Positions 1 to 6,836 of a stretch of DNA of 8,617 nt are shown here, in pieces. Source of the stretch: Acidobacteriota bacterium. GTDB taxonomy: Bacteria > Acidobacteriota > Terriglobia > Terriglobales > Acidobacteriaceae. The stretch lies in assembly GCA_021799405.1 (NCBI GenBank), contig JAJZAL010000223.1, positions 1 through 8,617 of the forward strand, in the 5' to 3' direction. The notes below the pieces were generated by a model. The model was not told the origin of the DNA. It searched no databases and worked only from the letters and a program-made list of their open reading frames with translations. Position 1 is the first letter of the stretch; each line of letters starts with the position of its first letter. The translations under genes were made by a program, and so were the position numbers.

Positions 1-2
1 CG

Positions 3-431
3 GGCAGCGCTGGCGAGCAAGCCTGGGGCGCGGCGATCTGCAAAGACATGGACTTTACGAATCCGTCGCGCTCTTATGGACGAGCGGGCGTGGGGCTGAT
101 GCTGGTGCCGGCGTGGGATTTTCGGGTGGACGGGTTGTGGCACGGGCACATTGCGGTGATGCGGGCGGTGGAAGACGGGTTCAGCTTGGCGCGGAGTGCG
201 CGGGATGGATTGCTGACCGTGGCGGATGATCGCGGAAGAATCGTTGCGGAAACGGCGAGTAGCAGTGCGCCGTTTGCCACACTGGTCGCCGAGGTCCCGA
301 CGGGGCACAGTGAGACGGTGTTTCTGCTGTTGGGGAATTGGTTCGGTTGGCTCTCGATTGTGATAGCGGGGTTTGCAGTCGTGGAGGCGGTGAGGCTTCA
401 GCGGCGATCGGACCCTGAAAGAACCGCATAG
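3..431 (+). CDS. Lnt-like membrane-anchored carbon-nitrogen hydrolase, C-terminal part (5' end outside window)
   Basis: The frame is open from base 3, so the start lies upstream of the window; 142 residues are visible. The sequence GAAICKDMDF near the beginning fits the nucleophile region of the nitrilase superfamily, with the catalytic Cys encoded at 39-41. It is followed by GVGLMLVPAWDF, then an H-x-x-VMRAVEDGFSLARSARDG stretch and a DDRGRI strand. This order matches the C-terminal half of apolipoprotein N-acyltransferase (Lnt), which attaches the third acyl chain to lipoproteins on the periplasmic face of the inner membrane. After the hydrolase fold there is one hydrophobic segment (about WFGWLSIVIAGFAVVEAV) and a short basic tail, as in Lnt. 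Canonical Lnt has Tyr-Glu after the nucleophile; here it is Lys-Asp-Met-Asp. It is therefore probably a divergent Lnt-related enzyme rather than certain Lnt. The other catalytic residues (Glu, Lys) are off the window. It converges on the lipoprotein gene, sharing one terminator. Confidence 0.8.
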   Translation, partial: GSAGEQAWGAAICKDMDFTNPSRSYGRAGVGLMLVPAWDFRVDGLWHGHIAVMRAVEDGFSLARSARDGLLTVADDRGRIVAETASSSAPFATLVAEVPTGHSETVFLLLGNWFGWLSIVIAGFAVVEAVRLQRRSDPERTA

Positions 432-434
432 GAA

Positions 435-509
435 AAGAAAAGGCCCGGCGGGATGCCGGGCCTTTTGTGTGCAACTGGAAGGCGGTTAGCTGTAGAACAG
501 GATGCCCTC
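435..509. repeat. Direct repeat copy A: clpC 3'-end remnant plus terminator
   Basis: This stretch matches 1985-2058 with four mismatches and a one-base gap (about 70 of 75 positions). It carries the same terminator hairpin. On the minus strand it also carries a fragment reading EGILFYS then TAA, against EGILLYS-TAA at the genuine clpC end. The fragment is out of frame with the lipoprotein gene and is not translated as part of it. Similarity stops abruptly at 510 on the right, and at 434-435 on the left, three bases after the hydrolase stop codon. It looks like a duplicated end of clpC. Confidence 0.9.
438..466. terminator. Bidirectional Rho-independent terminator between convergent genes
   Basis: A perfect 8-bp GC stem (GGCCCGGC 442-449, GCCGGGCC 455-462) closes a five-base loop. 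It is flanked by AAAA on the left and TTTT on the right, which also pair. Read on the plus strand it ends the hydrolase transcript. Read on the minus strand the T tract continues as TTTTCTTTT, so it should also end the lipoprotein transcript. Confidence 0.93.
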
Positions 510-1710
510 AGCGCTCGCCGAGATAGATGATGTTGCCATTTGATGCTTGGATTACGCCCACCATCGCGTAGCCAGGGTTCATAAGTTTGTCGGCGGCCTC
601 AGTCCCGGTGGTGGTATCCAGATCGACGAACGGCCTCGGCATGGTATCGCCCTGAACGCGGGTGCCGACCAGGATGTAGGAATCATTTATATTTGAGCCG
701 CCTATGGCTGTGATGATGTAGCCCTCCGCGGCCAGCTGACCGGCAGCCTGAGCTATGGTGGTGGAGCCTGTCGTGACGACCTTAGTTTGGTAAATGGTTG
801 AGGTATCTTTCTGCCACCCGTAGGAAAGGTATTCAACCTGACCGGTGTCATTGTAGGAGACGGCTGTAATGACATGACTGTATAAACCCTCGGTGGCGGC
901 GACGGAAGGAAAGTTGGATGGTGACGCCGTGCCCATGTACATCTGGAAACCAGAAGACTGCGAGCTCTGTATCCATGAAATGGCGAAGAGGGTGTACGGG
1001 GGTTCGAAGTCGAGCGACGTAACTACCGAGTTCGTTGATTCAACAGGATTTCCGCCTGAACCCCATTTTGTACTGGTCAGATCGGTGAGGAAGCTACTGT
1101 AGAAGTCGGCTCCGTAGCCAACGGAGAGACCCAAATTGGAGAGACTGTTGGGGAGATAGAACTGCGAGAGAAACCAAGCCCCTGTATTGCCTGGCGTGAG
1201 CCAGAGTGGAGTTCCAATACTCGGAGAGTAATACATCGTCATGCGGCCGGGCAGATCAGTACTTACGCCGACAGGCCCGTTGTCGTAGCCGTTCACGGTG
1301 GATGCGGCGTCGACCTGCTGGAAGCGTAGGTCGCCGGGCTGAGGCGCCCGCGCTGTAATGGTCAGTTTTGCATCGTTGCTGGTGACGCTGCCGAAAGAGT
1401 TGCTGATGGTGACGGTGAAGGTGGCACCGGTATCAGAAAACTGGGTAGCCGGAGTGGTATAAGCGGCGGTGGTGGCGCCGGGAATGGCGATTCCGTTTTT
1501 CTTCCACTGGTAATGAATGCTTGATCCACCTGCGTTGACGGAGAAGGTGGCCGTGAGACCCATGGGGACGGACTGATCCGACGGTTGCACTCCAATCCAG
1601 GGAGCGACTTGCGAAGTTGAGGAAGATGTCTTGCTGGACGGGGACGATCCCGAGGCACAACCGGAGAGCGGCACCAGGCACGAGAGAAGATATAGAACTA
1701 AGCAGGACAA
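508..1710 (-). CDS. Ig-like-domain lipoprotein of unknown function
   Basis: The called frame has 400 codons from a TTG start. Residues 4-18 form a hydrophobic stretch ending in the lipobox LSGC (Cys18), so this is a predicted lipoprotein. Ala follows the Cys, with no Asp at +2, which by the E. coli rule favours outer-membrane sorting. A Ser/Thr-rich linker (19-35) leads to one immunoglobulin-like domain (about 36-120; the YQWKKNG strand and the ISNSFGSVTSNDAKLTIT end are typical). Residues 125-400 form a domain I do not recognise. It contains three similar hairpin-like units at about 279-299, 330-352 and 380-400 (pattern: hydrophobic strand, Asn-rich turn, Y-x-x-x-G). A substrate or binding role is unknown. 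The TTG lacks a Shine-Dalgarno sequence and the signal peptide lacks positive charge; the frame continues upstream to a better-placed ACG at 1761 (separate entry). The stop codon lies on the junction with repeat copy A, so the C-terminus may have been altered by recombination. A promoter lies at 1791-1819. Confidence 0.85.
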   Translation of the reverse strand: MSCLVLYLLSCLVPLSGCASGSSPSSKTSSSTSQVAPWIGVQPSDQSVPMGLTATFSVNAGGSSIHYQWKKNGIAIPGATTAAYTTPATQFSDTGATFTVTISNSFGSVTSNDAKLTITARAPQPGDLRFQQVDAASTVNGYDNGPVGVSTDLPGRMTMYYSPSIGTPLWLTPGNTGAWFLSQFYLPNSLSNLGLSVGYGADFYSSFLTDLTSTKWGSGGNPVESTNSVVTSLDFEPPYTLFAISWIQSSQSSGFQMYMGTASPSNFPSVAATEGLYSHVITAVSYNDTGQVEYLSYGWQKDTSTIYQTKVVTTGSTTIAQAAGQLAAEGYIITAIGGSNINDSYILVGTRVQGDTMPRPFVDLDTTTGTEAADKLMNPGYAMVGVIQASNGNIIYLGER

Positions 1711-1758
1711 CAGAAGGGGGCTTAGCTGAGTATGTTTCGAGCGGTGACGGGTTCGGTC

Positions 1759-1772
1759 CGTGGCAGCCTCCC
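1759..1772 (-). promoter_or_regulatory. Shine-Dalgarno and probable true (ACG) start of the lipoprotein gene
   Basis: On the minus strand GGGAGG (1772-1767) is followed after five bases by ACG (1761-1759), in frame with the lipoprotein gene 17 codons before the TTG at 1710. Starting here adds a strongly basic n-region (DRTRHRSKH) before the hydrophobic core, completing a textbook lipoprotein signal peptide. No ATG, GTG or TTG occurs in this frame between the upstream stop codon (about 1805-1803) and 1710. Either ACG is used as a weak start or an ancestral ATG has mutated by a single T-to-C change. Confidence 0.55.
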
Positions 1773-1790
1773 AAAGAAGAACCGATGTAG

Positions 1791-1819
1791 AGTAAATCTC
1801 TTATTCGAGTTAGTGTCAA
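1791..1819 (-). promoter_or_regulatory. Sigma-70-type promoter for the lipoprotein gene
   Basis: The minus strand has a perfect -35 box TTGACA (1819-1814), a 17-base spacer, and a -10 box TTTACT (1796-1791; four of six consensus positions). Transcription would start near 1784, just upstream of the Shine-Dalgarno at 1772-1767. This supports a translation start at 1761 over 1710, since only about 20 leader bases would then remain. It lies inside the segment bounded by the direct repeats, so the unit carries its own promoter. Confidence 0.6.
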
Positions 1820-1984
1820 GAGTATTTTATGGATACCCAGCCTACATGCGAAATATCCCGCACGTCTGGTGCTTTTTCTACATAGGTTGGCGCTCTATTG
1901 ATTTTGAGGTGTTAGGTAGGTGAAACGGCGCTGACCATATTGATTCAGGTCCGGTGTCATTCAAGCAGCTTAGGCTGTAACTAG
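1820..1984. other. AT-richer spacer between lipoprotein promoter and clpC terminator
   Basis: This 165-base stretch is visibly richer in A and T than the genes around it. I see no convincing gene, hairpin with a T tract, or similarity to clpC or the hydrolase. It ends where repeat copy B begins and therefore belongs to the unique segment between the two repeats. Confidence 0.6.
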
Positions 1985-2058
1985 AAGCAAAGGCCCGGCG
2001 GGATGCCGGGCCTTTGTGTGCAAGTGGAGGGCGGTTAGCTGTAGAGCAGGATGCCCTC
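1985..2058. repeat. Direct repeat copy B: authentic clpC 3' end plus terminator
   Basis: Nearly identical to 435-509, in the same orientation. Here the sequence continues without a break into intact clpC, so this copy is the native one on the clpC side. It contains the last seven clpC codons, the TAA stop and the downstream hairpin. The spacing between equivalent positions of the two copies is about 1550 bases. Confidence 0.9.
1989..2015 (-). terminator. Rho-independent terminator of clpC
   Basis: The hairpin is the same as at 438-466: GGCCCGGC (1992-1999) and GCCGGGCC (2005-2012) around a five-base loop, extended by AAA/TTT pairing. It begins about 20 bases after the clpC stop codon. On the minus strand the T tract is TTTGCTTCT, slightly weaker than in the first copy. 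Confidence 0.9.
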
Positions 2059-4491
2059 GGTTTTCTGGTCTTCGCCGTCGCGGGCGACCGGGCGATAGAA
2101 GAGCTGGTTGTTGTCGAGGTAGACCTCGAGGAAGGCCGGACGCTCGGGGATGTTGCCGGCAATGAGTGCTTCCGAGAGGGGATCTTCGACGTAACGCTGC
2201 AGGGCGCGGCGCAGCGGACGCGCTCCGTAGGTTCGGTCGATCAGCGTCTTCTCGAGGATCCATTTCTTGGCTTCCTCGTTGACCGAGATGGTGATGGCCT
2301 TCTGCGCCAGGTTCGCGTTGAGCTGCTGCACGAGCAGTTCGAGAATCTGGATGAGGTCAGCGTCGGTCAGCGATTGGAAGATGATGATCTCGTCGATGCG
2401 GTTGAGGAACTCGGGGTTGAAGGTGCGCTTGACCTCATTGCGGACGAGGTCCTCGACCTTGTCGATGACGATATCTTCGCGCTCGCTCTGGAAACCAAGG
2501 CCCTGCTTGCGCTGCAGGTGCCGCGCGCCGATGTTGGAGGTCATGATGAGGATGGTGTTCTTGAAGTCGACGGTATTGCCGAGACCGTCGGTGAGCTGGC
2601 CATCCTCGAAGACCTGCAGCAGGATGTTGAAGACATCCGGGTGCGCCTTTTCGATTTCGTCGAGCAGGACGACGGAGTAAGGCGAACGCTTGACGCGCTC
2701 GGTGAGCTGACCGCCTTCCTCATAGCCGACATAGCCCGGAGGCGAACCGATGAGCTTGGAGACCGAGTGCTTCTCCATGAACTCGGACATGTCGAAGCGG
2801 ATGAGGGCTTTTTCGCTGCCGAAGAGGAACTGGGCGAGGGTGCGAGCGACTTCAGTTTTTCCGACGCCGGTGGGGCCAAGAAAAAGAAATGAACCGATGG
2901 GCCGGTGTGGCGACTTGAGGCCGGCACGGGAGCGGCGAATGGCGCGGGCGAGGGCGGAGATGGCTTTCTCCTGCGAGATAACGCGCTTGTGCAGTTCGCC
3001 TTCGACGCGCAGCAGCTTCTGGGTTTCTTCTTCCTTGATGGATGTGATGGGCACGCCAGTCCAGCGGCTGACCACGTCCTCAATGTCCTCGCGGCCGACG
3101 ATGCCGGCAGTGGAGTCGTCGAGGTGATATTTTTCGCGCAGAGTGCGGAGGTTTTCGCGCTCCTTGCGTTCCTCGTCAGAGTAAAAGCGGGCTTTCTCGA
3201 ACTCGTGATTCGCGATGGCGTTTTCCATGCGATGCACGATGAACTTGATGCGCTTGTGGACCTCGGTGATCTCCTCAGGGAGCGAAGTCTGGCGGAGTTT
3301 GACGCGGGCGCCGGCTTCGTCGATGAGGTCGATGGCCTTGTCGGGCAGGAAACGATCGGGGATATAGCGGTTGGAGTGCGCGACCGCGAATTCGATCGCA
3401 TCGTCGGTATAGCTGACCGCGTGGAATTTCTCGTAGCGGTCCTTGATGCCCATGATGATTTTGACGGCATCTTCTTCGTTGGGCGGCGGTACTTTGACGG
3501 CCTGGAAACGGCGCTCGAGGGAGCGGTCTTTCTCGATGGACTTGCGGTATTCGCCGGGGGTGGTGGCGCCGATGCACTGGATTTCGCCGCGGGAAAGCGC
3601 GGGTTTGAGGATATTGGCCGCGTCGAGCGAGCCTTCAGCGGAGCCTGCCCCCACGAGAGTGTGCAGCTCATCGATGAAGATGATGGAGTTCTGATTTTCC
3701 ATCAGCTCTTTCATGATGGTCTTGAGGCGCTCCTCGAACTGACCACGGTACTTGGTTCCTGCGACGATGAGCGAAAGGTCGAGTGCGAGGATGCGCTTGT
3801 CGGCAAGGAAGCTGGGCACATCGCCGTCGGAGATGCGCTGGGCCAGGCCCTCGACGATGGCGGTTTTGCCGACGCCGGGCTCGCCGATGAGCACGGGGTT
3901 ATTCTTTGTGCGGCGGCAGAGGATCTGGATCACGCGTTCGAGTTCCGCATCGCGGCCGATGAGCGGATCGAGCTGGTTATCGAGTGCAGCCTGGGTAAGA
4001 TCGCGGGAGAATTCCGACAGCAGGCTTGATTCGCGATTGCGCTGGGCGGGCGGGGCTTTTTCCTGGGTGGCGCGGGCGAGTTCCTCGCGGATGGCGAGCA
4101 GCTTAAGGCCGCGTTCCTGCAGGATTTCCGCAGCGAAGCATTTTTCTTCGCGAAGCAGGCCGAGCAGCAAGTGTTCTGTGCCGATGTGCTTGTGCGAAAG
4201 GCGCTCGGCTTCTTCGGCGGCGTAGGCGAGTACGCGCTTGCATTCATTGGAAAGCGGCAGGTCGACGGAAGTCGAAACCTTTTCGCGAATGGTGGTGTGG
4301 CCCTCGATCTGCTTGCGGATCGATTCCACGGACGCATGCGAGCGCAAGAAGCGATTGGTGAGAGCTTTGTCTTCGCGGAGCAGGCCGAGCAGCAGGTGCT
4401 CGGTTTCGATATAGGGCGAGCCGAACTGGCTGGCTTCATATCGCGCGAAGAAGATTACGCGCCGTGCTTTTTCTGTGTAACGTTCGAACAT
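2035..4491 (-). CDS. clpC: ATP-dependent Clp protease ATP-binding subunit ClpC
   Basis: Complete 818-residue AAA+ unfoldase of class I Clp/Hsp100, the usual ClpC length. It unfolds cytoplasmic substrates and feeds them into ClpP. The N domain (about 3-143) has two Clp-N repeats, each with a [11 protein letters not shown] core. D1 has Walker A GEPGVGKT (203-210), pore loop KYRG (247-250), Walker B IIFIDE (270-275) and an Arg-finger region near 327. The M domain (about 405-455) is short, with a UVR-like [13 protein letters not shown] stretch, which identifies ClpC rather than ClpB. D2 has Walker A GPTGVGKT (539-546), pore loop GYVG (586-589), Walker B VVLLDE (607-612) and sensor-1 TSN. LGF at 665-667 fits the tripeptide that docks on ClpP. 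No key residue is missing. The ATG is preceded by AGGGGG only three bases away. No ctsR, mcsA or mcsB lies next to it, so Firmicute-style control is not expected. Confidence 0.97.
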   Translation of the reverse strand: MFERYTEKARRVIFFARYEASQFGSPYIETEHLLLGLLREDKALTNRFLRSHASVESIRKQIEGHTTIREKVSTSVDLPLSNECKRVLAYAAEEAERLSHKHIGTEHLLLGLLREEKCFAAEILQERGLKLLAIREELARATQEKAPPAQRNRESSLLSEFSRDLTQAALDNQLDPLIGRDAELERVIQILCRRTKNNPVLIGEPGVGKTAIVEGLAQRISDGDVPSFLADKRILALDLSLIVAGTKYRGQFEERLKTIMKELMENQNSIIFIDELHTLVGAGSAEGSLDAANILKPALSRGEIQCIGATTPGEYRKSIEKDRSLERRFQAVKVPPPNEEDAVKIIMGIKDRYEKFHAVSYTDDAIEFAVAHSNRYIPDRFLPDKAIDLIDEAGARVKLRQTSLPEEITEVHKRIKFIVHRMENAIANHEFEKARFYSDEERKERENLRTLREKYHLDDSTAGIVGREDIEDVVSRWTGVPITSIKEEETQKLLRVEGELHKRVISQEKAISALARAIRRSRAGLKSPHRPIGSFLFLGPTGVGKTEVARTLAQFLFGSEKALIRFDMSEFMEKHSVSKLIGSPPGYVGYEEGGQLTERVKRSPYSVVLLDEIEKAHPDVFNILLQVFEDGQLTDGLGNTVDFKNTILIMTSNIGARHLQRKQGLGFQSEREDIVIDKVEDLVRNEVKRTFNPEFLNRIDEIIIFQSLTDADLIQILELLVQQLNANLAQKAITISVNEEAKKWILEKTLIDRTYGARPLRRALQRYVEDPLSEALIAGNIPERPAFLEVYLDNNQLFYRPVARDGEDQKTEGILLYS

Positions 4492-4526
4492 GTTCCCCCT
4501 GGGAAAGGCTTTGCGTTTGGGGATAT

Positions 4527-4544
4527 TGAAAGTCGTTGCTTTCA
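4527..4544. repeat. Inverted repeat in the clpC leader
   Basis: TGAAAG (4527-4532) and CTTTCA (4539-4544) are perfect inverted copies around a six-base centre, 36-53 bases upstream of the clpC ATG. It could be an operator half-site pair or a small mRNA hairpin in the 5' leader. At six bases per arm it could also occur by chance. Confidence 0.4.
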
Positions 4545-4614
4545 GGTCCCTGAATCGCTCATCCCTTCATCCCTGTTCGTCGTCCGAGCCTAAAACCTGG
4601 CTAAAGATGGACAA

Positions 4615-4633
4615 CCGGAAGGCCGTTTTCCGG
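4615..4633. repeat. Hairpin between lolD and clpC
   Basis: CCGGAA (4615-4620) and TTCCGG (4628-4633) pair around a seven-base loop. An alternative stem, GCCG 4622-4625 with CGGC 4631-4634, overlaps it and the two exclude each other. No T run follows on the minus strand, so it is not a standard terminator. Confidence 0.4.
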
Positions 4634-4716
4634 CGAGACCGGATACAGCCCATCATTACGGAATCTACTTCTATTTTCCGCCTTCTTTGGAGTCCTGTCT
4701 TGGAAAAGACGATCGG

Positions 4717-5496
4717 CTAGTTCTCCGCAATTGGCGAGATTACAGTCAGGCGGCCGGATTCCAGCCGCAGGATACGTGAGCACCGCCGGGCCAGCGTCAT
4801 GTTATGTGTGACGATGACAGAGGTGAGGCGGTGGGCCCGGTGAAGCTGCTCGATGAGATCGAAGACGACGCCGGAGGTTCTGGCGTCGAGGTCGCCGGTT
4901 GGTTCGTCGGCGAGCAGGATGCGGGGTTCGGTGACGAGCGCGCGTGCGAGCGAGACACGTTGCTGCTCTCCGCCCGACAGTTCGCCGGCGCGGTGGGATG
5001 CCCGGTCACTGAGTTCGACTTCCTTCAACCACTTCTCCGCGCGTTCCAGAGCCCGCGCTTTGGTTTCTCCTCTCGCCAGCAGCGGCATGGCGACGTTTTC
5101 AATCGCCGTAAATTCGGGCAACAGGTAGTGAAACTGCCACACATACCCAATTTGCCGATTGCGAAACTGGGCTGCCTGCCTGCGGGTGAGCTGATTGACC
5201 TGAGTTGAGGCGCAGTATACGTCACCGCTGGACGGTTCATCAAGCGCGCCCATGATGTGCAGGAGCGTACTTTTTCCGGCGCCTGATTCGCCGACGACGG
5301 CGAGCATTTCACCCTCCTCGACGTCAAGGTCGAGGCCGTCGAAGAGCACCAAGCGGCCCCGGCCAGTCTGGTAGGCCTTGTGCAGGTTTCGCAACCTGAT
5401 ACTAAATGGATGCGCGAGGGGCGCCTCAGGACGCAATAGGGGCTGTGCGCCGGCTGCGTGGCTGCGAGGGGATTCAGGGGATTGCGCCGATTCCAT
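4717..5496 (-). CDS. lolD: LolD-type lipoprotein-releasing ABC transporter ATPase
   Basis: A 259-residue ABC ATPase when started at ATG 5496. It carries Walker A GESGAGKS (69-76), the Q-loop Gln at about 121 within WQFHYLLPEFTAIENVAMPL, signature LSGGEQQR (173-180), Walker B ILLADE (193-198) with the D-loop GDLD, and the H-loop His at about 231. The Q-loop stretch with LLPEFTA-ENVAMPLL closely matches LolD, the ATPase that drives release of outer-membrane lipoproteins from the inner membrane; related MacB-type ATPases are the main alternative. The frame stays open to a GTG at 5550 (277 residues), but that start has no Shine-Dalgarno and adds an atypical Pro/Leu-rich leader. The ATG at 5496 has an AGGT six to seven bases upstream and is preferred. 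The first 30 residues are a poorly conserved extension. Its likely permease partner is 6837-8072, separated by the acyltransferase gene. I found no convincing promoter in 5497-5683. Confidence 0.88.
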   Translation of the reverse strand: MESAQSPESPRSHAAGAQPLLRPEAPLAHPFSIRLRNLHKAYQTGRGRLVLFDGLDLDVEEGEMLAVVGESGAGKSTLLHIMGALDEPSSGDVYCASTQVNQLTRRQAAQFRNRQIGYVWQFHYLLPEFTAIENVAMPLLARGETKARALERAEKWLKEVELSDRASHRAGELSGGEQQRVSLARALVTEPRILLADEPTGDLDARTSGVVFDLIEQLHRAHRLTSVIVTHNMTLARRCSRILRLESGRLTVISPIAEN

Positions 5497-5683
5497 ATCT
5501 ACCTGTAGCACCCTTGGCAGGGGAAAGGGAAGCAGGTTTGTGAGTCCCACTTGTGCCGCGGTGGAAAATCGGGGACGAAAGTCATCGCCTGCCTGACGAT
5601 TAGACGTGCCAGACAGACTGGTGATGGAGCGGGAAATGAATTTTTGATGAAGTGGCAGGTGTGCTCAGGTGATTCGTGTTTGC

Positions 5684-6733
5684 TCAAGAGCCCTGGCGAC
5701 GAATCTTCGGGATAGGCATCTTGAAGAACCACTCAACGTGGAGGCGCTTCCGGTTGTGATACAGCAGAGCCGGGAAGATTGTGGCTGCGAGGGTCTGAAG
5801 GATGATATGGGGTGGAATTGCGGTGGTGTTAAATGCCTGAAAAAGGATCTGACGCGCGGTTCCCTGAAAGTAGGCGGCGAGCAGGTAGATGCCGATGGAG
5901 GCCTCGCCAAACCATGCAAGGGTGCGGGCGATGAAAGGCACGGGATTGGCTGCAGCAAAGAGGAATAAGCCAGCGGTTCCTGCAAGCCCTAATGGGATGA
6001 AAAGGAATTTCGGAAGGCCGAGAGAGCCGTAGTGAATGGTCGCTCCTGCAATTGCGGCAAACAACGCGATACAGGCCAGCCCGGCGGCCCACTTGTTGAC
6101 GCCTTCCAGCTTGCTGATCCGGCTGCCGACGAGCTGACCGATGACGACGAAGATGTATTCCCAGAAGATGCCGTCGATGCCATGGTGGCCGGTATTGGGC
6201 CAGAAGAAGCTGAGTGGCACGGCGATGAGGAGCCGGAGCCATATGGGCAGACGGCGGGTAAGAATCGCCAGCATCAGGATAAAGAAGAGCGTGTAAAGGA
6301 ACCATCCAATTTGGCCGAGGAGGAGGTATTTGAAATAAGTGAGTATTGGGGGTGGCGGGCTTGCCTGGTAGCGGGAAATCCACGGAAGGAGTGGGAGGGT
6401 CAACAGGGGCCACAGGAGATAGGGATAGAGGATAGTGCGAAGCTTTTCAGCGGCGAAGCCACGCGGGCCGCGTCTGGCCAGGCTGCGATCCAGGAACAGT
6501 CCGGCCACGAAGAAAAAGGCCGGCATGTGGAAGGCATAGATGAAATTCTCTGTAAGGTAGTAGCCGGCGCTATCAAGGAGATGCCGATGATTCATCCCCT
6601 GGCCGACGTGGCCAAGCACGACGAGGATGATGGCGATCCCTTTGACCATGTCCACCATCTGATTCCGAGATTTGGCTCGCTGGGTGCCCGAGCTCCCCGG
6701 AGGAGCGGCTTGGACTTCGGCAGTTGTCGTCAC
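5684..6733 (-). CDS. Acyltransferase family 3 (OafA/NolL-like) integral membrane protein
   Basis: A 349-residue polytopic membrane protein with about ten hydrophobic segments. After a Ser/Ala-rich cytoplasmic N-terminus (1-25), the sequence KGIAIILVVLGHVG (31-44) contains the His42 expected in the first membrane helix of acyltransferase-3 proteins. FHMPAFFFVAG (68-78) matches the second family motif. These proteins move acyl groups, often acetyl, from the cytoplasmic side to sugars or lipids of the cell envelope; the acceptor here cannot be told. The length fits the bare transmembrane family without an extra SGNH domain. The start is GTG at 6733, supported by GAGGA seven bases upstream; the next residues are Thr-rich and polar. 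It lies between the permease and ATPase genes of a Lol-type transporter, 97 bases after the former and 187 before the latter, with no terminator visible on either side. Co-transcription is likely. A role in modifying a lipoprotein or glycan carried by the same pathway is only a guess. Confidence 0.88.
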   Translation of the reverse strand: MTTTAEVQAAPPGSSGTQRAKSRNQMVDMVKGIAIILVVLGHVGQGMNHRHLLDSAGYYLTENFIYAFHMPAFFFVAGLFLDRSLARRGPRGFAAEKLRTILYPYLLWPLLTLPLLPWISRYQASPPPPILTYFKYLLLGQIGWFLYTLFFILMLAILTRRLPIWLRLLIAVPLSFFWPNTGHHGIDGIFWEYIFVVIGQLVGSRISKLEGVNKWAAGLACIALFAAIAGATIHYGSLGLPKFLFIPLGLAGTAGLFLFAAANPVPFIARTLAWFGEASIGIYLLAAYFQGTARQILFQAFNTTAIPPHIILQTLAATIFPALLYHNRKRLHVEWFFKMPIPKIRRQGS

Positions 6734-6740
6734 AGAAAAG

Positions 6741-6745
6741 TCCTC
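6741..6745 (-). promoter_or_regulatory. Ribosome binding site of the acyltransferase gene
   Basis: GAGGA on the minus strand, seven bases before the GTG at 6733. It decides for this GTG, because no ATG occurs in frame before Met26. The spacer is T-rich and should be unstructured. Confidence 0.7.
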
Positions 6746-6836
6746 ATGTTGGGCTTGCTGTGTGTCGCGGTTGTGAAAAGTCTAAATCAGTAATTCGCGG
6801 TGACGAAGGTGGTTATGCAAACGGAACGAGGGCGGA

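Larger units (their letters stand above)
4492..4716 (-). promoter_or_regulatory. clpC upstream region (leader and presumed promoter)
   Basis: These 225 bases between lolD and clpC hold no gene. A weak promoter-like pair is TTGTCC with a TA-rich element about 16 bases downstream (minus strand, roughly 4586-4613); it is too poor to call firmly. No CIRCE element, CtsR box or well-spaced sigma-32 promoter is visible. Two inverted repeats are listed separately. No U-tract terminator follows lolD, so read-through from lolD into clpC is possible. Confidence 0.4.

Noticed and set aside
1433..1819. Minus-strand frame overlapping the lipoprotein 5' end in another phase
   Set aside because: Its TTG start is the -35 box of the promoter. 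Within the overlap the lipoprotein frame carries the lipobox and Ig-like strands, while this one has no domain.
1732..1923. Small plus-strand frame of 63 codons across the lipoprotein promoter region
   Set aside because: It has no ribosome site, overlaps the promoter and start region of the minus-strand gene, and shows no recognisable motif.
435..2058. Insertion sequence or composite transposon flanked by direct repeats
   Set aside because: The segment has no transposase or integrase and no terminal inverted repeats, and the 75-base repeat is far longer than a target-site duplication. Homologous or gene-end-targeted integration fits better.
2014..4029. Long open frames on the plus strand opposite clpC (2014-2892 and 2905-4029)
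   Set aside because: They are in the mirror frame of a clearly conserved gene and use its GC-rich codon bias. Their translations are acidic, low-complexity and show no motif. They are shadows of clpC.
4511..4550. Sigma-32-like heat-shock promoter upstream of clpC
   Set aside because: A CCTGAA and a CCCCAA element can be found on the minus strand, but the spacing is about 18 bases, too long for the 13-14 expected, and both boxes are imperfect.
5590..5625. Promoter for lolD around a TCTAAT element
   Set aside because: The -10-like element is good, but no acceptable -35 lies 16-18 bases upstream.
6032..6793. Plus-strand open frame of 253 codons opposite the acyltransferase gene
   Set aside because: The translation is highly charged without a recognisable domain, while the minus strand encodes a membrane protein with both family motifs.
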